From Hyphomicrobiales bacterium (GTDB lineage: Bacteria > Pseudomonadota > Alphaproteobacteria > Rhizobiales > Rhizobiaceae), in NCBI GenBank assembly GCA_900467745.1, contig UBQW01000011.1, positions 84,330 to 148,329 on the forward strand: DNA of 64,000 nucleotides, given 5' to 3'. How positions within the stretch are numbered: position 1 is the first letter of the stretch; each line of letters opens with the position of its first letter. The position numbers were made by a program, and so were the translations under genes. The notes beneath the pieces were generated by a model that saw only the letters and a program-made list of their open reading frames with translations, had not been told where the DNA came from and did no database searches. Shown here in pieces: positions 34,738 to 44,429 of the stretch.

Positions 34738-35736
34738 ATGCAAGGGGGAGGCGAGGTGGCGGATAGTTCGAGTGAGACGCAGCGCAAGCTGACGACGATC
34801 TTTTCGGCGGATGTGCAGGACTATACGCGGCTGATGGGTGCCGACGAGGAGGGGACGCTCGAGACGCTGAAGCGGTATCGCGACCGGATGTCCCGGCTGA
34901 TCGAGGCGCATGGCGGACGGGTGGTCAATACTTGGGGCGATGGGCTGATCGCCGAGTTTCCGAGCGTGGTCGAGGCGGTGCGCGCCGCTGTCGACGTGCA
35001 GAACGAACTCGCGGGGCTAAATGCCGCCCGGCCCGCCGATGGCCGCATGCTGTTTCGCATCGGCATCAATCTTGGCGACGTGATCGTCGAGGGCAGCGAT
35101 ATCTATGGCGACGGCGTAAACATCGCCGCGCGGCTGCAGGCGCAGGCGCCGGCCGGCGGCGTGGTGATCTCGAACACCGTTTACGACCAAGTGCGCAACA
35201 AGGTGGCTGTCGGGTTCGATTTCCTCGGGCCGCTGAACGTGAAGAACGTCGCGGAGGCAGTGCCGAGCTATGCCGTCAGGATCGGGGAAGGTGCTGGCGA
35301 TGCGGCGGAGTATGCGCGTGCCGCGGGGGCGCCGTCGGGCGCTGCGGCTCAATCGACGGGGCCGGGTCCGTTGTCCGGTGAGCGACTGGGTCCGTTGGCC
35401 GGCGTGTTGCCGGGTCGGAACGCGGGGCAATCGCCGGATCAGCGGCGGAACCTTGCGGTGCTCGGCGTGATCGCCGCAGCACTCGTCGTCATCAACACGC
35501 TGACATGGCATGGGGTCTTCTGGGCGGCTTGGCCGCTCTTGGCGTTGGCCTATGTCGCGGCGATGCGCTGGGCGCATCTGCAGGATCGGTTCGATCCACG
35601 GCTTGTGGCGCTTGCCATCTCGGCGCTCGGGCTGATCGGTATCAACCTTCTCTCCTGGCACGGCAATTTCTGGGCGATCTGGCCGCTGCTTGCCATCGCC
35701 GTCGTGGCCGGTCTGCGCTGGGCGCGGCGGGGCTAA
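34738..35736 (+). CDS. Class III adenylate/guanylate cyclase with duplicated C-terminal membrane module
   Basis: A 332-residue protein. The cyclase homology domain lies at residues 14-180: FSADVQDYTRLMGADEEG with a metal aspartate, VNTWGDGLIAEFPS with the second, and FRIGINLGDVIVEGSDIYGDGVNIAARLQ. A Pro/Gly-rich linker follows, then two repeated units of about 45 residues (NTLTWHGVFWAAWPLLALAYVA and NLLSWHGNFWAIWPLLAIAVVA), each with two helices. It probably makes cAMP. A GTG at 34756 after GGGAGG is a plausible alternative start. Its stop codon is the first triplet of a dispersed repeat. Confidence 0.88.
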   Translation: MQGGGEVADSSSETQRKLTTIFSADVQDYTRLMGADEEGTLETLKRYRDRMSRLIEAHGGRVVNTWGDGLIAEFPSVVEAVRAAVDVQNELAGLNAARPADGRMLFRIGINLGDVIVEGSDIYGDGVNIAARLQAQAPAGGVVISNTVYDQVRNKVAVGFDFLGPLNVKNVAEAVPSYAVRIGEGAGDAAEYARAAGAPSGAAAQSTGPGPLSGERLGPLAGVLPGRNAGQSPDQRRNLAVLGVIAAALVVINTLTWHGVFWAAWPLLALAYVAAMRWAHLQDRFDPRLVALAISALGLIGINLLSWHGNFWAIWPLLAIAVVAGLRWARRG

Positions 35737-35792
35737 AGCATGTCGCGCAAAAGTGTGCAGCGGTTTTGCGGCGACGACATGCGATAAAACAA
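35734..35792 (+). repeat. Dispersed palindromic repeat, copy 2, overlapping the cyclase stop codon
   Basis: A 59-base element, 54/59 identical to 27739-27797 in reverse orientation. It begins TAAAGCATGTCGCGC, whose TAA is the stop of the cyclase gene. Internal arms can form a hairpin. It is followed by the gamma-glutamyl hydrolase gene on the other strand. Confidence 0.85.
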
Positions 35793-35808
35793 AGACTTAA
35801 GTCTTCGC

Positions 35809-36588
35809 CTACGCCACCACCTTCGCGGCCTTGGCCGGCAGCTTGGTCGCTGCATAGTCGCGGACGGCGTCGCCGAAGGCGGTGAAGAGCTGGTTGGAGG
35901 GCTTGTCGGTTTCGGCCCAGTATTCGGGATGCCACTGCACGCCGACGGCAAAGGCCTTGGCATCGATGACGGAGACGGCTTCGACCGTGCCGTCCTCGGC
36001 GACAGCTTCGACCGCAAGGCGGGGGGCCGTCTCGGCGATCGCCTGGCGGTGCAGCGAGTTCACCCTGATCTCGCCCGATCCGACGATACCAGCGATACAA
36101 GAGCCTTCCCTGACGATGACGTTCTGGCGGATGGCGTACATGCCGTCGCGGTCGACGTTATCAGGCTTGCGGTGGTCCCAGATGCCGGGCTGGTCCTGGA
36201 TTTCGCTGGCGAGCGTGCCGCCGAGCGCGACGTTCAGTTCCTGGATGCCGCGGCAGATGGCGAGCAGCGGAATGGCGCGGTCAATGGCGCGGCGGATGAG
36301 CGGCAGCGAGGTGGCGTCGCGGGCGGGGTCGAAGGGGCCGTCGGCCTCGGTCGCTTCCTTGCCGTAGCGGGCGGGGTGGACGTTGCTGGCCGAGCCGGAA
36401 ACGAGGACGCCATCGACGCGGTCGAGAATGGCGTCGATGTCGTAACCTTCCTCGAAGGCCGGGATGATGAAGGCCATGACGCCTGAAGCGTTCAACGCGG
36501 CGCGGACATATTGGTGCTGCACGGCATGCCAGGTGGCGCCGTCAAAGCTACGGATATCGGCGGGAACGGCGACGATGGGCTTGGTCAT
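35809..36588 (-). CDS. Class I glutamine amidotransferase-like gamma-glutamyl hydrolase (PuuD type)
   Basis: A 259-residue hydrolase of the peptidase C26 family. The nucleophile elbow is AICRGIQELNVALGG (Cys near residue 113). The His-x-Glu dyad is GVQWHPEYW. Early motifs VPADIR and DGVLVSGSASNVHPARYG match gamma-glutamyl-gamma-aminobutyrate hydrolases, which work in putrescine degradation. It is away from the ornithine decarboxylase and other puu genes here, so the link to putrescine is only by family. Confidence 0.88.
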   Translation of the reverse strand: MTKPIVAVPADIRSFDGATWHAVQHQYVRAALNASGVMAFIIPAFEEGYDIDAILDRVDGVLVSGSASNVHPARYGKEATEADGPFDPARDATSLPLIRRAIDRAIPLLAICRGIQELNVALGGTLASEIQDQPGIWDHRKPDNVDRDGMYAIRQNVIVREGSCIAGIVGSGEIRVNSLHRQAIAETAPRLAVEAVAEDGTVEAVSVIDAKAFAVGVQWHPEYWAETDKPSNQLFTAFGDAVRDYAATKLPAKAAKVVA

Positions 36589-36736
36589 TGTCTATCCTGA
36601 GGGCGATCATCTCTTGCCAATGAGAGAAACCAGAACGGCTTTCCTGTCAACGTGTGCCTGATGTGCCCGGCCAAATTGCGGCAAGGCCGTGTGCCGCCCA
36701 CGCGACGAGACGGCGGCGCGACGACTAAGCCGCTGA

Positions 36737-37996
<1,260 letters not shown>

Positions 37997-38022
37997 CTCG
38001 AGTTTCGAGGGGGCTGGCGTTC

Positions 38023-38157
38023 TGCCGTGTGGCCCCCTCATCCGACCCTTCGGGCCACCTTCTCCCCGCTGGGGAGAAGGGAAGGTTTGCGCGAGCGGCC
38101 CGCCCCAAGTCTCTTCTCCCCAACGGGGAGAAGGTGCCGGCAGGCGGATGAGGGGGC
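38023..38157. repeat. RIME-like palindrome, family A copy 2
   Basis: The reverse orientation of 427-560, with the same two hairpin arms and the same TGCCGTGTGG end. It sits between the convergent TRAP binding-protein and permease genes. Confidence 0.85.
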
Positions 38158-38200
38158 TCTGGTCTCCCACCCATCCAAAATCATTATCCAACTAAAATCC

Positions 38201-39709
38201 CTACTTGATCACCGGCGGCTGGCTCAAATCCGGCTGTGCGGGTTTCACCTGCGCCGGCGGCTGTCCCGGCAATCCATTCATCGGCGGCAGCGCTAGGCCC
38301 GGCATCCCGGGTGGAGTTCCAAGCCCATTCCCGCCAAAGCCGGGCACCTCGATCTTGATCGTGTTCAGATCCACCTCCGGCCCCTTCTTCAGCCAGTAGG
38401 TCACCGATTGCGGCCAGAAGATCACGATGGCGACGAGGATGAGCTGCATGCCGACCCAGGGCAGGGCGCCCATGTAGATGTCGGAGGTCTTGACGCTGCG
38501 GTCGGCGATCGAGCGGAGATAGAAGAGCGCGAAGCCGAAGGGCGGGTGCATGAAGCTCGTCTGCATGTTGACGCAGATCAGAACGCCGAACCAGATCAAG
38601 TCGATGCCGAGCGCGGAGGCGACCGGGGCCAGCATCGGGATGACGATGAAGGCGATCTCGAAGAAATCGAGGAAGAAGGCCAGCACGAAGATGAAGATGT
38701 TGACGAAGATCAGGAAGCCCACCGGGCCGCCGGGGATGCCCGAGAGCATGTGCTCGATCCAGCGCGAGCCGTCCATGCCCTGAAAGACGAGGCTGAAGCA
38801 GGTGGAGCCGATGAGGATCATCACCACCATCGACGTGATGTGCATGGTGGAGCGCATCGCCTCCTGCATCAGCGGCCAGGTCAGGCGGCGGTGCATGGCG
38901 GCGAGCGCCATGGCGCCGACGACGCCGAGCGCGCCGGCTTCGGTGGGGGTCGCGAGACCCATGAAGATGGTGCCGAGGACGAGGAAGATCAGCACGATCG
39001 AGGGCACCATGCCCGACAGCACCTTGAAGAGCAGCGCCCAGGTGAAATCGCCGCGCACCTCCTTGGGAAGCGGTGGCACCGAGGCGGGTTTTACGATCGA
39101 CAGGATCAGGATGTAGATCATGAAGATCGCCACCTGCAGGATCGATGGGCCGATGGCGCCGAGATACATGTCGCCGACGGACTTGCCGAGCTGGTCGGCG
39201 AGAACGACGAGGACGAGCGAGGGCGGGATGACCTGGGTGATGGTGCCGGATGCCGCGATGACGCCGGTGGCGAGCCTCGGGCTATAGCCGTAGCGCAGCA
39301 TGATGGGGAGCGAGATGACGCCCATGGTGATGACCGAGGCCGCGACCGTTCCGGTGATGGCGCCCAGCACCGCGCCGACGAGGATGACCGCATAGGCAAG
39401 GCCGCCGGGGATGCGGCCGAAGAGCTTGCCCATGCCCTCGAGCAGGTCTTCCGCCAGGCCGCAACGCTCCAGGATCGCGCCCATGAAGGTGAAGAAGGGA
39501 ATGGCGAGCAGGAGATCGTTGGAGACGATGCCGAAGAAGCGCAATGGGAGCGCCTGCAGGAAGGCCTCGCTGAAATGGCCGGTGGCGACGCCGATGATGC
39601 CGAAGAACAGGCCGACGGCGGCCAGCGAAAAGGCCACCGGGAAACCGTAGAGCATGAACAGGACCATGCCCACGAACATGGCCGGCGGAATGATGCCGAA
39701 ATCGAACAA
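38201..39709 (-). CDS. TRAP transporter large permease (DctM family)
   Basis: A 502-residue membrane protein with 12-13 hydrophobic helices and TRAP signatures: SNDLLLAIPFFTFMGAILERCG, GGLAYAVILVGAVLGAITGTVAASV, PIMLRYGYSPRLATGVIAASGT, QVIPPS and GLATPTEAGALG. The start is a TTG at 39709, seven bases after GGAGG. The C-terminal 45 residues form an unusual Pro/Gly-rich tail after the last helix (for example GNGLGTPPGMPGLALPP). The small subunit gene precedes it by 21 bases, forming one operon. Confidence 0.93.
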   Translation of the reverse strand: MFDFGIIPPAMFVGMVLFMLYGFPVAFSLAAVGLFFGIIGVATGHFSEAFLQALPLRFFGIVSNDLLLAIPFFTFMGAILERCGLAEDLLEGMGKLFGRIPGGLAYAVILVGAVLGAITGTVAASVITMGVISLPIMLRYGYSPRLATGVIAASGTITQVIPPSLVLVVLADQLGKSVGDMYLGAIGPSILQVAIFMIYILILSIVKPASVPPLPKEVRGDFTWALLFKVLSGMVPSIVLIFLVLGTIFMGLATPTEAGALGVVGAMALAAMHRRLTWPLMQEAMRSTMHITSMVVMILIGSTCFSLVFQGMDGSRWIEHMLSGIPGGPVGFLIFVNIFIFVLAFFLDFFEIAFIVIPMLAPVASALGIDLIWFGVLICVNMQTSFMHPPFGFALFYLRSIADRSVKTSDIYMGALPWVGMQLILVAIVIFWPQSVTYWLKKGPEVDLNTIKIEVPGFGGNGLGTPPGMPGLALPPMNGLPGQPPAQVKPAQPDLSQPPVIK

Positions 39710-39730
39710 TGGCTTTCCTCCCGGTCGCGG

Positions 39731-40270
39731 TTACTGCAGCGGCTTTTCGTATTTGGTCTCGACGACCAAATGACCCGTCAGCGCGGCGATGCGCTTGATC
39801 AGCTCGGAGAGACCCTGCAGCGTCAAAAGGCCGAAGCCAGCGACCAGGATGAGCTTGACCGGCCAGCGGATCAGCCCGCCGGCGTTGGAGGAGACCTCGT
39901 GCTGGACATAGGAGAGCCAGAAGAAGGGCCAGCAGAGCCATGTGAGGAAGATGCAGGCCGGAAGCAGGAAGACGATCAACCCGATCGTGTCGATCCACAG
40001 CCGCGCCCGGTCCGACACCGAACCGTAGATCAGGTCGACGCGGACATGTTCGTTCATTCTGAGCGTATGGGCGGCACCGAGCACGACGACGAAGGCGAAG
40101 AGATACCACTGGATCTCGAGCCAGCCGTTGGAGCTGTAGTTGAAGGTGTAGCGGATCAGCGCGTTGGCGGCGCTGATCAGGCAGCAGAACAGCACCATAT
40201 ATTCGGACAGCTTGCCCATGAACTGGCTGACAGCATCGATCAGCCGGCTGGCGGCTAGAAAAACCGGCAT
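39731..40270 (-). CDS. TRAP transporter small permease (DctQ family)
   Basis: A 179-residue membrane protein with four helices. It matches DctQ by IQWYLFAFVVVLGAAHTLRMNEHVRVDLIYG, the conserved Glu/Trp/His-rich second helix. GGAGGGGG upstream supports ATG 40270. It pairs with the large permease downstream and with the binding protein encoded convergently. Confidence 0.92.
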   Translation of the reverse strand: MPVFLAASRLIDAVSQFMGKLSEYMVLFCCLISAANALIRYTFNYSSNGWLEIQWYLFAFVVVLGAAHTLRMNEHVRVDLIYGSVSDRARLWIDTIGLIVFLLPACIFLTWLCWPFFWLSYVQHEVSSNAGGLIRWPVKLILVAGFGLLTLQGLSELIKRIAALTGHLVVETKYEKPLQ

Positions 40271-40289
40271 GCCTTTCCCCCTCCTATTT

Positions 40290-40307
40290 CATGGGTTTTA
40301 CCCCATG
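40290..40307 (-). promoter_or_regulatory. Hairpin upstream of the dctQ-type gene
   Basis: CATGGG / CCCATG arms with a TTTTAC loop lie 20 bases before the start codon on the minus strand, close to the ribosome site. The rest of the 331-base divergent gap (to 40601) shows no clear operator. Confidence 0.3.
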
Positions 40308-40601
40308 CTCTCCCACCTCAAGTGGTAGATCAGGGACCCTGAAATTGGAAGCGGAAAGCCCGGATGTTGGATTATAGTCTTATATCACGGGCGAACCGCC
40401 AGCCGCACTTGCCAGCTGCAAAGACGACAACCTGTGGATGGGCCGCCTCATTGTGAAACATCCCCGTGAAGCTGCAAAAACTGCCGATTCCTGCTCTTGT
40501 TCTCGCTAAGATTGTAGAAAAATCAACAAAATGTGTGGGTGACCTGAAATCAATTTTTAAAGGGTTGGCGGTAGGGTGCTGCGGTACAGGGAAAATATTG
40601 G

Positions 40602-42908
40602 ATGAAGCCAGATAGCCCGAGCAGGGTCCCTACGGATGTATATCTCTCGTTTGTGAGTTCCCTCTCGGGAAACCGCATGACGCTGCTTGCCGGTGTCATC
40701 GTTCACATCGCGACCTGCCTGGCCATTGCCTTCAAGACCGGCACCACCCTCTATCTCTGGCTTGCCGCAGGCTTTCTCCTCGTCTTCTGCGCACGCATGA
40801 TCATTTTCCGCCAGTTCGACCGCGTCGACAAGCAGACGCTGACGCATGCCGGCATCGAGCATTGGGAGCGGATCCTGGTCGCCGGGGCTGCCTGCACGAC
40901 GACGTTGCTCGGCATTTGCAGCGGCTATGCGATCTTCATGGTGCACGACAGCTTCTCGGAGCTTGCCAGCATCTCGGTGACGATGGCGACCATGGTCTCG
41001 GTCGTTGGGCGCAACTACGGGTCGCGCATGGCGGTCGACCTGCAGACCTTCTCCTGCTGCCTGCCGATGATCATCTGCAGCTTGATGGCGATGGATTTCT
41101 ATCGCGGCATCCTGTCCATCTTCCTCGTTCCCTTCTGGCTGACCACCCGGGCGATGGCCAACGGCGTGCGCGAGTTCCTTTATGAGAACGTCATCGCGCG
41201 GCGCGAGATCACCTCGATCGCCGACCGGTTCGATACGGCACTCAACAACATGCCGCACGGGCTTGTCATGGTGGACGCGGAAAACCGTATCCAGGTGGTG
41301 AACCGCAAGGCCTGCGAACTGCTCAAGATCGGTGCGCCGGACCGGTTGAAGGACCGCGATCTCGGCGCCGTGCTGCGCTATGGCGCGCGCTACAATTTCA
41401 TGGATTCCTCGCAGCCTGAGCTTATCCTGCGGCAGATGACGCATGTCGCCGAGGGCAAGCTCTCGCGCATGCTCATCCATTTTCCGGAAGACCTGTCGCT
41501 CGAGTTCTCGGCCAGCCGCCGCGCCGATGGCGGCGCCGTGCTGATCTTCGAGGACGTATCGAGCCGCGTGAAGGCCGAGCAGAAGATCCTGCACATGGTG
41601 CGCTACGACGCACTGACGGGCCTGCCGAACCGCGAATATTTCAGCCACCTCGTCCAGGATTACCTGAACAAGCATCCGAAGAAGCGCGGCCCGCTCGGCT
41701 TCATGGTTCTCGACATCGACGAGTTCAAGCATGTCAACGACATGCGCGGCCACATCACCGGCGACCGGCTGCTCTGCGCCATCGCCAACCGCATCGAGGA
41801 GCGCTCGCGCAAGGCGATCGTCGGCCGCCTGATGGGTGACCAGTTCATCCTGTTCTTCCCGCACGCCAAGGACGCGGAAGCGATGGATGCGGAGATCCGC
41901 CGCGTTCATGCCGAAATCCAGGGGAACTACGAGGCCGACGACGTCACCTTCCTGGTGTCACTCTCGGCCGGTTTCGCCATCCTCGAAAGCGACGCATTCG
42001 CGATGGACGAATGGAGCATCAAGGCGGATCTGGCGCTGTTCGAGAGCAAGTCCAAGGAGCGCGGCGGCATTTCCGGCTTCGAGCGCGAGATGGACGGCCG
42101 CTATATCGAGAAGCAGAAGCTGAAGGCGGATCTGCGCGAGGCGGTGGCTGCCGGCGGGCTCAACATTGCCTACCAGCCGATGTTCAAGGCCGACGGCTCG
42201 CGCATCGAATGCGCCGAGGCGCTGGCGCGCTGGGTGCATCCGGAGAAGGGGGCCATTCCGCCGGATGTGTTCATCCGCCTTGCCGAGGATATGGGCATTA
42301 TCTCCGACATCACGCGTTTCATCCTGATGAAGGCCTGCATGGACTGCATGACCTGGCCGGATCACATCGCGGTCTCCGTCAACCTTTCGGCGCGCGACCT
42401 GCGCGACAACGATATTCTCGCCGTCGTCTCGCAAGCGCTCAAGAACTCCGGCCTGAGCCCGGATCGGCTGCACCTCGAGATCACCGAGAGCTGCCTGATC
42501 GACGAGCCGGCAGCGGTGCGGGCAATCCTGGCGGAGCTGCGCAACAGCGGCATCACCATCGCCATCGACGATTTCGGCACAGGCTTCTCCAGCCTCAGCT
42601 ACCTCGATACGCTGCCGCTCGACATCATCAAGATCGACCGCTCGTTCCTGCGCAATATCGTGGAGGACGGCCGCCGTCTGAAGCTTCTGCGCGGGACGGT
42701 CAACCTAGCCCGCGAACTCGGGCTCAAGATCGTCACCGAAGGTGTCGAGACCACCGAGCAGCTGGCGTTGCTCAACAAGTACCGGGCGACCGATCTCGTC
42801 CAGGGCTACGTCTTCTCGCCGCCGGTACCGTCGCAGAACATCGCGCTGTTGCAGGAGGCGATTGGCCGCCGTACGCCGGTGCCGCGTCGCCGCAACAACG
42901 TCGCCTGA
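40602..42908 (+). CDS. EAL phosphodiesterase with membrane N-terminus, PAS and degenerate GGDEF
   Basis: A 768-residue protein. Five or so hydrophobic helices occupy residues 25-185, then a PAS-like domain (about 205-310: FDTALNNMPHGLVMVDAENRIQVVN). The GGDEF domain keeps DALTGLPNREYF and DIDEFKHVNDMRGHITGD, but its signature is MGDQF instead of GGDEF, so it should not make c-di-GMP and may instead bind GTP as a regulator. The EAL domain retains EAL, VNLSARDL, EITES, IDDFGTG, IKIDRS, TEGVET and VQGYVF, so hydrolysis of c-di-GMP is expected. Confidence 0.92.
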   Translation: MKPDSPSRVPTDVYLSFVSSLSGNRMTLLAGVIVHIATCLAIAFKTGTTLYLWLAAGFLLVFCARMIIFRQFDRVDKQTLTHAGIEHWERILVAGAACTTTLLGICSGYAIFMVHDSFSELASISVTMATMVSVVGRNYGSRMAVDLQTFSCCLPMIICSLMAMDFYRGILSIFLVPFWLTTRAMANGVREFLYENVIARREITSIADRFDTALNNMPHGLVMVDAENRIQVVNRKACELLKIGAPDRLKDRDLGAVLRYGARYNFMDSSQPELILRQMTHVAEGKLSRMLIHFPEDLSLEFSASRRADGGAVLIFEDVSSRVKAEQKILHMVRYDALTGLPNREYFSHLVQDYLNKHPKKRGPLGFMVLDIDEFKHVNDMRGHITGDRLLCAIANRIEERSRKAIVGRLMGDQFILFFPHAKDAEAMDAEIRRVHAEIQGNYEADDVTFLVSLSAGFAILESDAFAMDEWSIKADLALFESKSKERGGISGFEREMDGRYIEKQKLKADLREAVAAGGLNIAYQPMFKADGSRIECAEALARWVHPEKGAIPPDVFIRLAEDMGIISDITRFILMKACMDCMTWPDHIAVSVNLSARDLRDNDILAVVSQALKNSGLSPDRLHLEITESCLIDEPAAVRAILAELRNSGITIAIDDFGTGFSSLSYLDTLPLDIIKIDRSFLRNIVEDGRRLKLLRGTVNLARELGLKIVTEGVETTEQLALLNKYRATDLVQGYVFSPPVPSQNIALLQEAIGRRTPVPRRRNNVA

Positions 42909-43020
42909 TCCGTCATCCCACCACTTCTGATCGCCGCTGATGCCGTCTGGTTTGCAACCGGGCGGCTTTTAGCTGTTTCTTAATGATTGCGGCACGTTAA
43001 CCTTAACAACTTAAATACGA

Positions 43021-43035
43021 TTAAATTATTCTTAA
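43021..43035. promoter_or_regulatory. Consensus CtrA box (TTAA-N7-TTAA)
   Basis: TTAA at 43021-43024 and TTAA at 43032-43035 with exactly seven bases between, in the 188-base gap before the N-acyl amino acid synthase-like gene. It fits the CtrA cell-cycle regulator consensus; other TTAA half-sites lie just upstream (42997, 43003, 43011). Confidence 0.5.
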
Positions 43036-43065
43036 AATCTTGCGTTCCGGGCCATAATCGTATGA

Positions 43066-43081
43066 TTAATAAGCCGTTAAC
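43066..43081. promoter_or_regulatory. Consensus CtrA box (TTAA-N7-TTAAC)
   Basis: TTAA-TAAGCCG-TTAAC matches the full CtrA consensus. It ends 15 bases before ATG 43097, so binding there could block translation-proximal transcription or activate a very short-leader promoter. Confidence 0.55.
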
Positions 43082-43096
43082 GAACGGACGGACAAA

Positions 43097-43849
43097 ATGT
43101 CAGGATCACATTCCAACGTAAGTGATTTCAGCCGCAAGATTCTTGAAGTTCTCGATAATGTCGAATACCGCCGCGTCGAAAGCAACGAGGACCTGGCACA
43201 GGTGGAACGCCTGCGCTACAAGGCCTACAAGGCGCACGACGTGCTGGCGCTGGCCCCCAAGGGCCTGCTCGACGACAGCGATTTCGACAGCCATGCCTAT
43301 GTTTTCGGACTGTACTATTATGGGGAGATGGTCAGCACCGTCCGCATCCATTATGTGACACCCGACCATCGGCTCAGCCAATCGGGCGGGGCATTCCCCT
43401 GGGCGATGGACGCGATGCTCGACGCCGGCCTCACGCTGATCGACCCGGCACGCTTCGCCGCCGATCCCGAGATGACGGCCGATCTCTCCTGGATTCCATA
43501 TCTCACGCTGCGCCCCTCGATCGTTGCCGCGGCCTATTTCCGCGCCAGCCGGGTGCTGCAGTTCTGCCGGCCGCCGCATGCCGCCTTCTACAAGCGCGTC
43601 TTCTATGCCGACACCATCGTGCCCGGCCAGCTGGCGAAGAACTACGGCATCGACATGACGCTGATGGCGACCAACGTGATCGAGGTCGGGCGCAAGCTTT
43701 TGACGCGCTATCCGTTCTTCATCTCCAGCGCCAGCGAACAGCGCATGATGTTCTCGCGCAACCCGAACGACACGCTGCCGCCGCTGACCATCATCCCGAC
43801 GGCGCGCTTCGTGCCCGCGGGCCAGTTCGGCACCGATCTGCCGCTCTGA
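43097..43849 (+). CDS. N-acyl amino acid synthase FeeM-like protein
   Basis: A 250-residue acyltransferase-fold protein of the FeeM/LuxI-related superfamily. Landmarks are YRRVESNEDLAQVERLRYKAYKAHDVL (the N-terminal acceptor region), GLYYYGEMVSTVRIHYVT, ARFAADPEMTADLSWIPYLTLRPS and FYKRVFYADTIVP. FeeM enzymes join long-chain acyl groups from acyl carrier protein to amino acids, giving lipid signals or surfactants. There is no membrane segment or signal peptide. Two CtrA boxes lie upstream. The acyl and amino acid substrates are unknown. Confidence 0.85.
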   Translation: MSGSHSNVSDFSRKILEVLDNVEYRRVESNEDLAQVERLRYKAYKAHDVLALAPKGLLDDSDFDSHAYVFGLYYYGEMVSTVRIHYVTPDHRLSQSGGAFPWAMDAMLDAGLTLIDPARFAADPEMTADLSWIPYLTLRPSIVAAAYFRASRVLQFCRPPHAAFYKRVFYADTIVPGQLAKNYGIDMTLMATNVIEVGRKLLTRYPFFISSASEQRMMFSRNPNDTLPPLTIIPTARFVPAGQFGTDLPL

Positions 43850-43862
43850 GGCGATCCAACAC

Positions 43863-43904
43863 GATGCATGGGAAAGCCGCGTGGCCGCGGCATTCTCATG
43901 CATT
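43863..43904 (+). terminator. Hairpin after the FeeM-like gene
   Basis: A long, imperfect stem (GATGCATG...CATGCATT with GCCGCG / CGCGGC inside), 14 bases after the stop. It is followed by GCGCTTTTG, a short T-run, so it may be a terminator. Confidence 0.5.
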
Positions 43905-44023
43905 GCGCTTTTGAAGGCTTTGTGTAATTCCTCTAGCGGGACATTTGCGCGTGGGAGCGCGTGGATGAGAAAGTCATGCGGCCGCATCGTGATGCGGGCC
44001 GGGGTTTCAGGGAGATGACAAGC

Positions 44024-44248
44024 ATGGCCGAGCACAATACCGGACCCGCCGAAGTCGGCGCGCCGATGGACTACCCAGCGCACGAGCAGACCTACAACAT
44101 GTTCCTGGCGGCCGCGAAGTTCGGCACGCTGTTTCTGATCGCGCTGCTGCTCGGAATGACCGCCGGCTTCTTCGCGGGCGCCGGCCTGCTCGGCGGCATC
44201 GTGGTGCTGCTGATCGTGTTTATCGCCGGCCTCGTGCTGCTGCGCTAA
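44024..44248 (+). CDS. aa3-type cytochrome c oxidase subunit IV
   Basis: A 74-residue protein matching the bacterial subunit IV pattern: MDYPAHEQTYNMFLAAAKFG followed by two hydrophobic helices (TLFLIALLLGMTAGFFAGAG and IVVLLIVFIAGLVLL). It is a small accessory subunit of the terminal oxidase, made apart from the ctaCDE genes, which is normal in alphaproteobacteria. ATG 44024 follows GGGAG; an ATG nine bases earlier is possible. Confidence 0.85.
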   Translation: MAEHNTGPAEVGAPMDYPAHEQTYNMFLAAAKFGTLFLIALLLGMTAGFFAGAGLLGGIVVLLIVFIAGLVLLR

Positions 44249-44284
44249 TCAGTCACCCAAATCAGATCGACGTATCGAGAGCAG

Positions 44285-44308
44285 GGCGGGAATGCGTTTC
44301 CCGCCTTT
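44285..44308 (+). terminator. Terminator after the oxidase subunit IV
   Basis: GGCGGGAA / TTCCCGCC with a five-base TGCGT loop and a short TTT tail, 37 bases after the stop codon. Confidence 0.65.
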
Positions 44309-44429
44309 GCGCGTGTATTCGCTTGCCAATTATTGCAACATGCGGTTTCATTCGTCATTGCGGCATCGTTCAAGTGCATTCCTTGCAAAGCAACTCGATT
44401 TTGATGGGTGTCACAAATGGCTTTTACAC

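Noticed and set aside
38408..40258. 616-codon open frame opposite the TRAP permeases
   Set aside because: Composed almost wholly of Asp/Glu/His/Arg, as expected from the reverse of hydrophobic codons; the membrane proteins are real.
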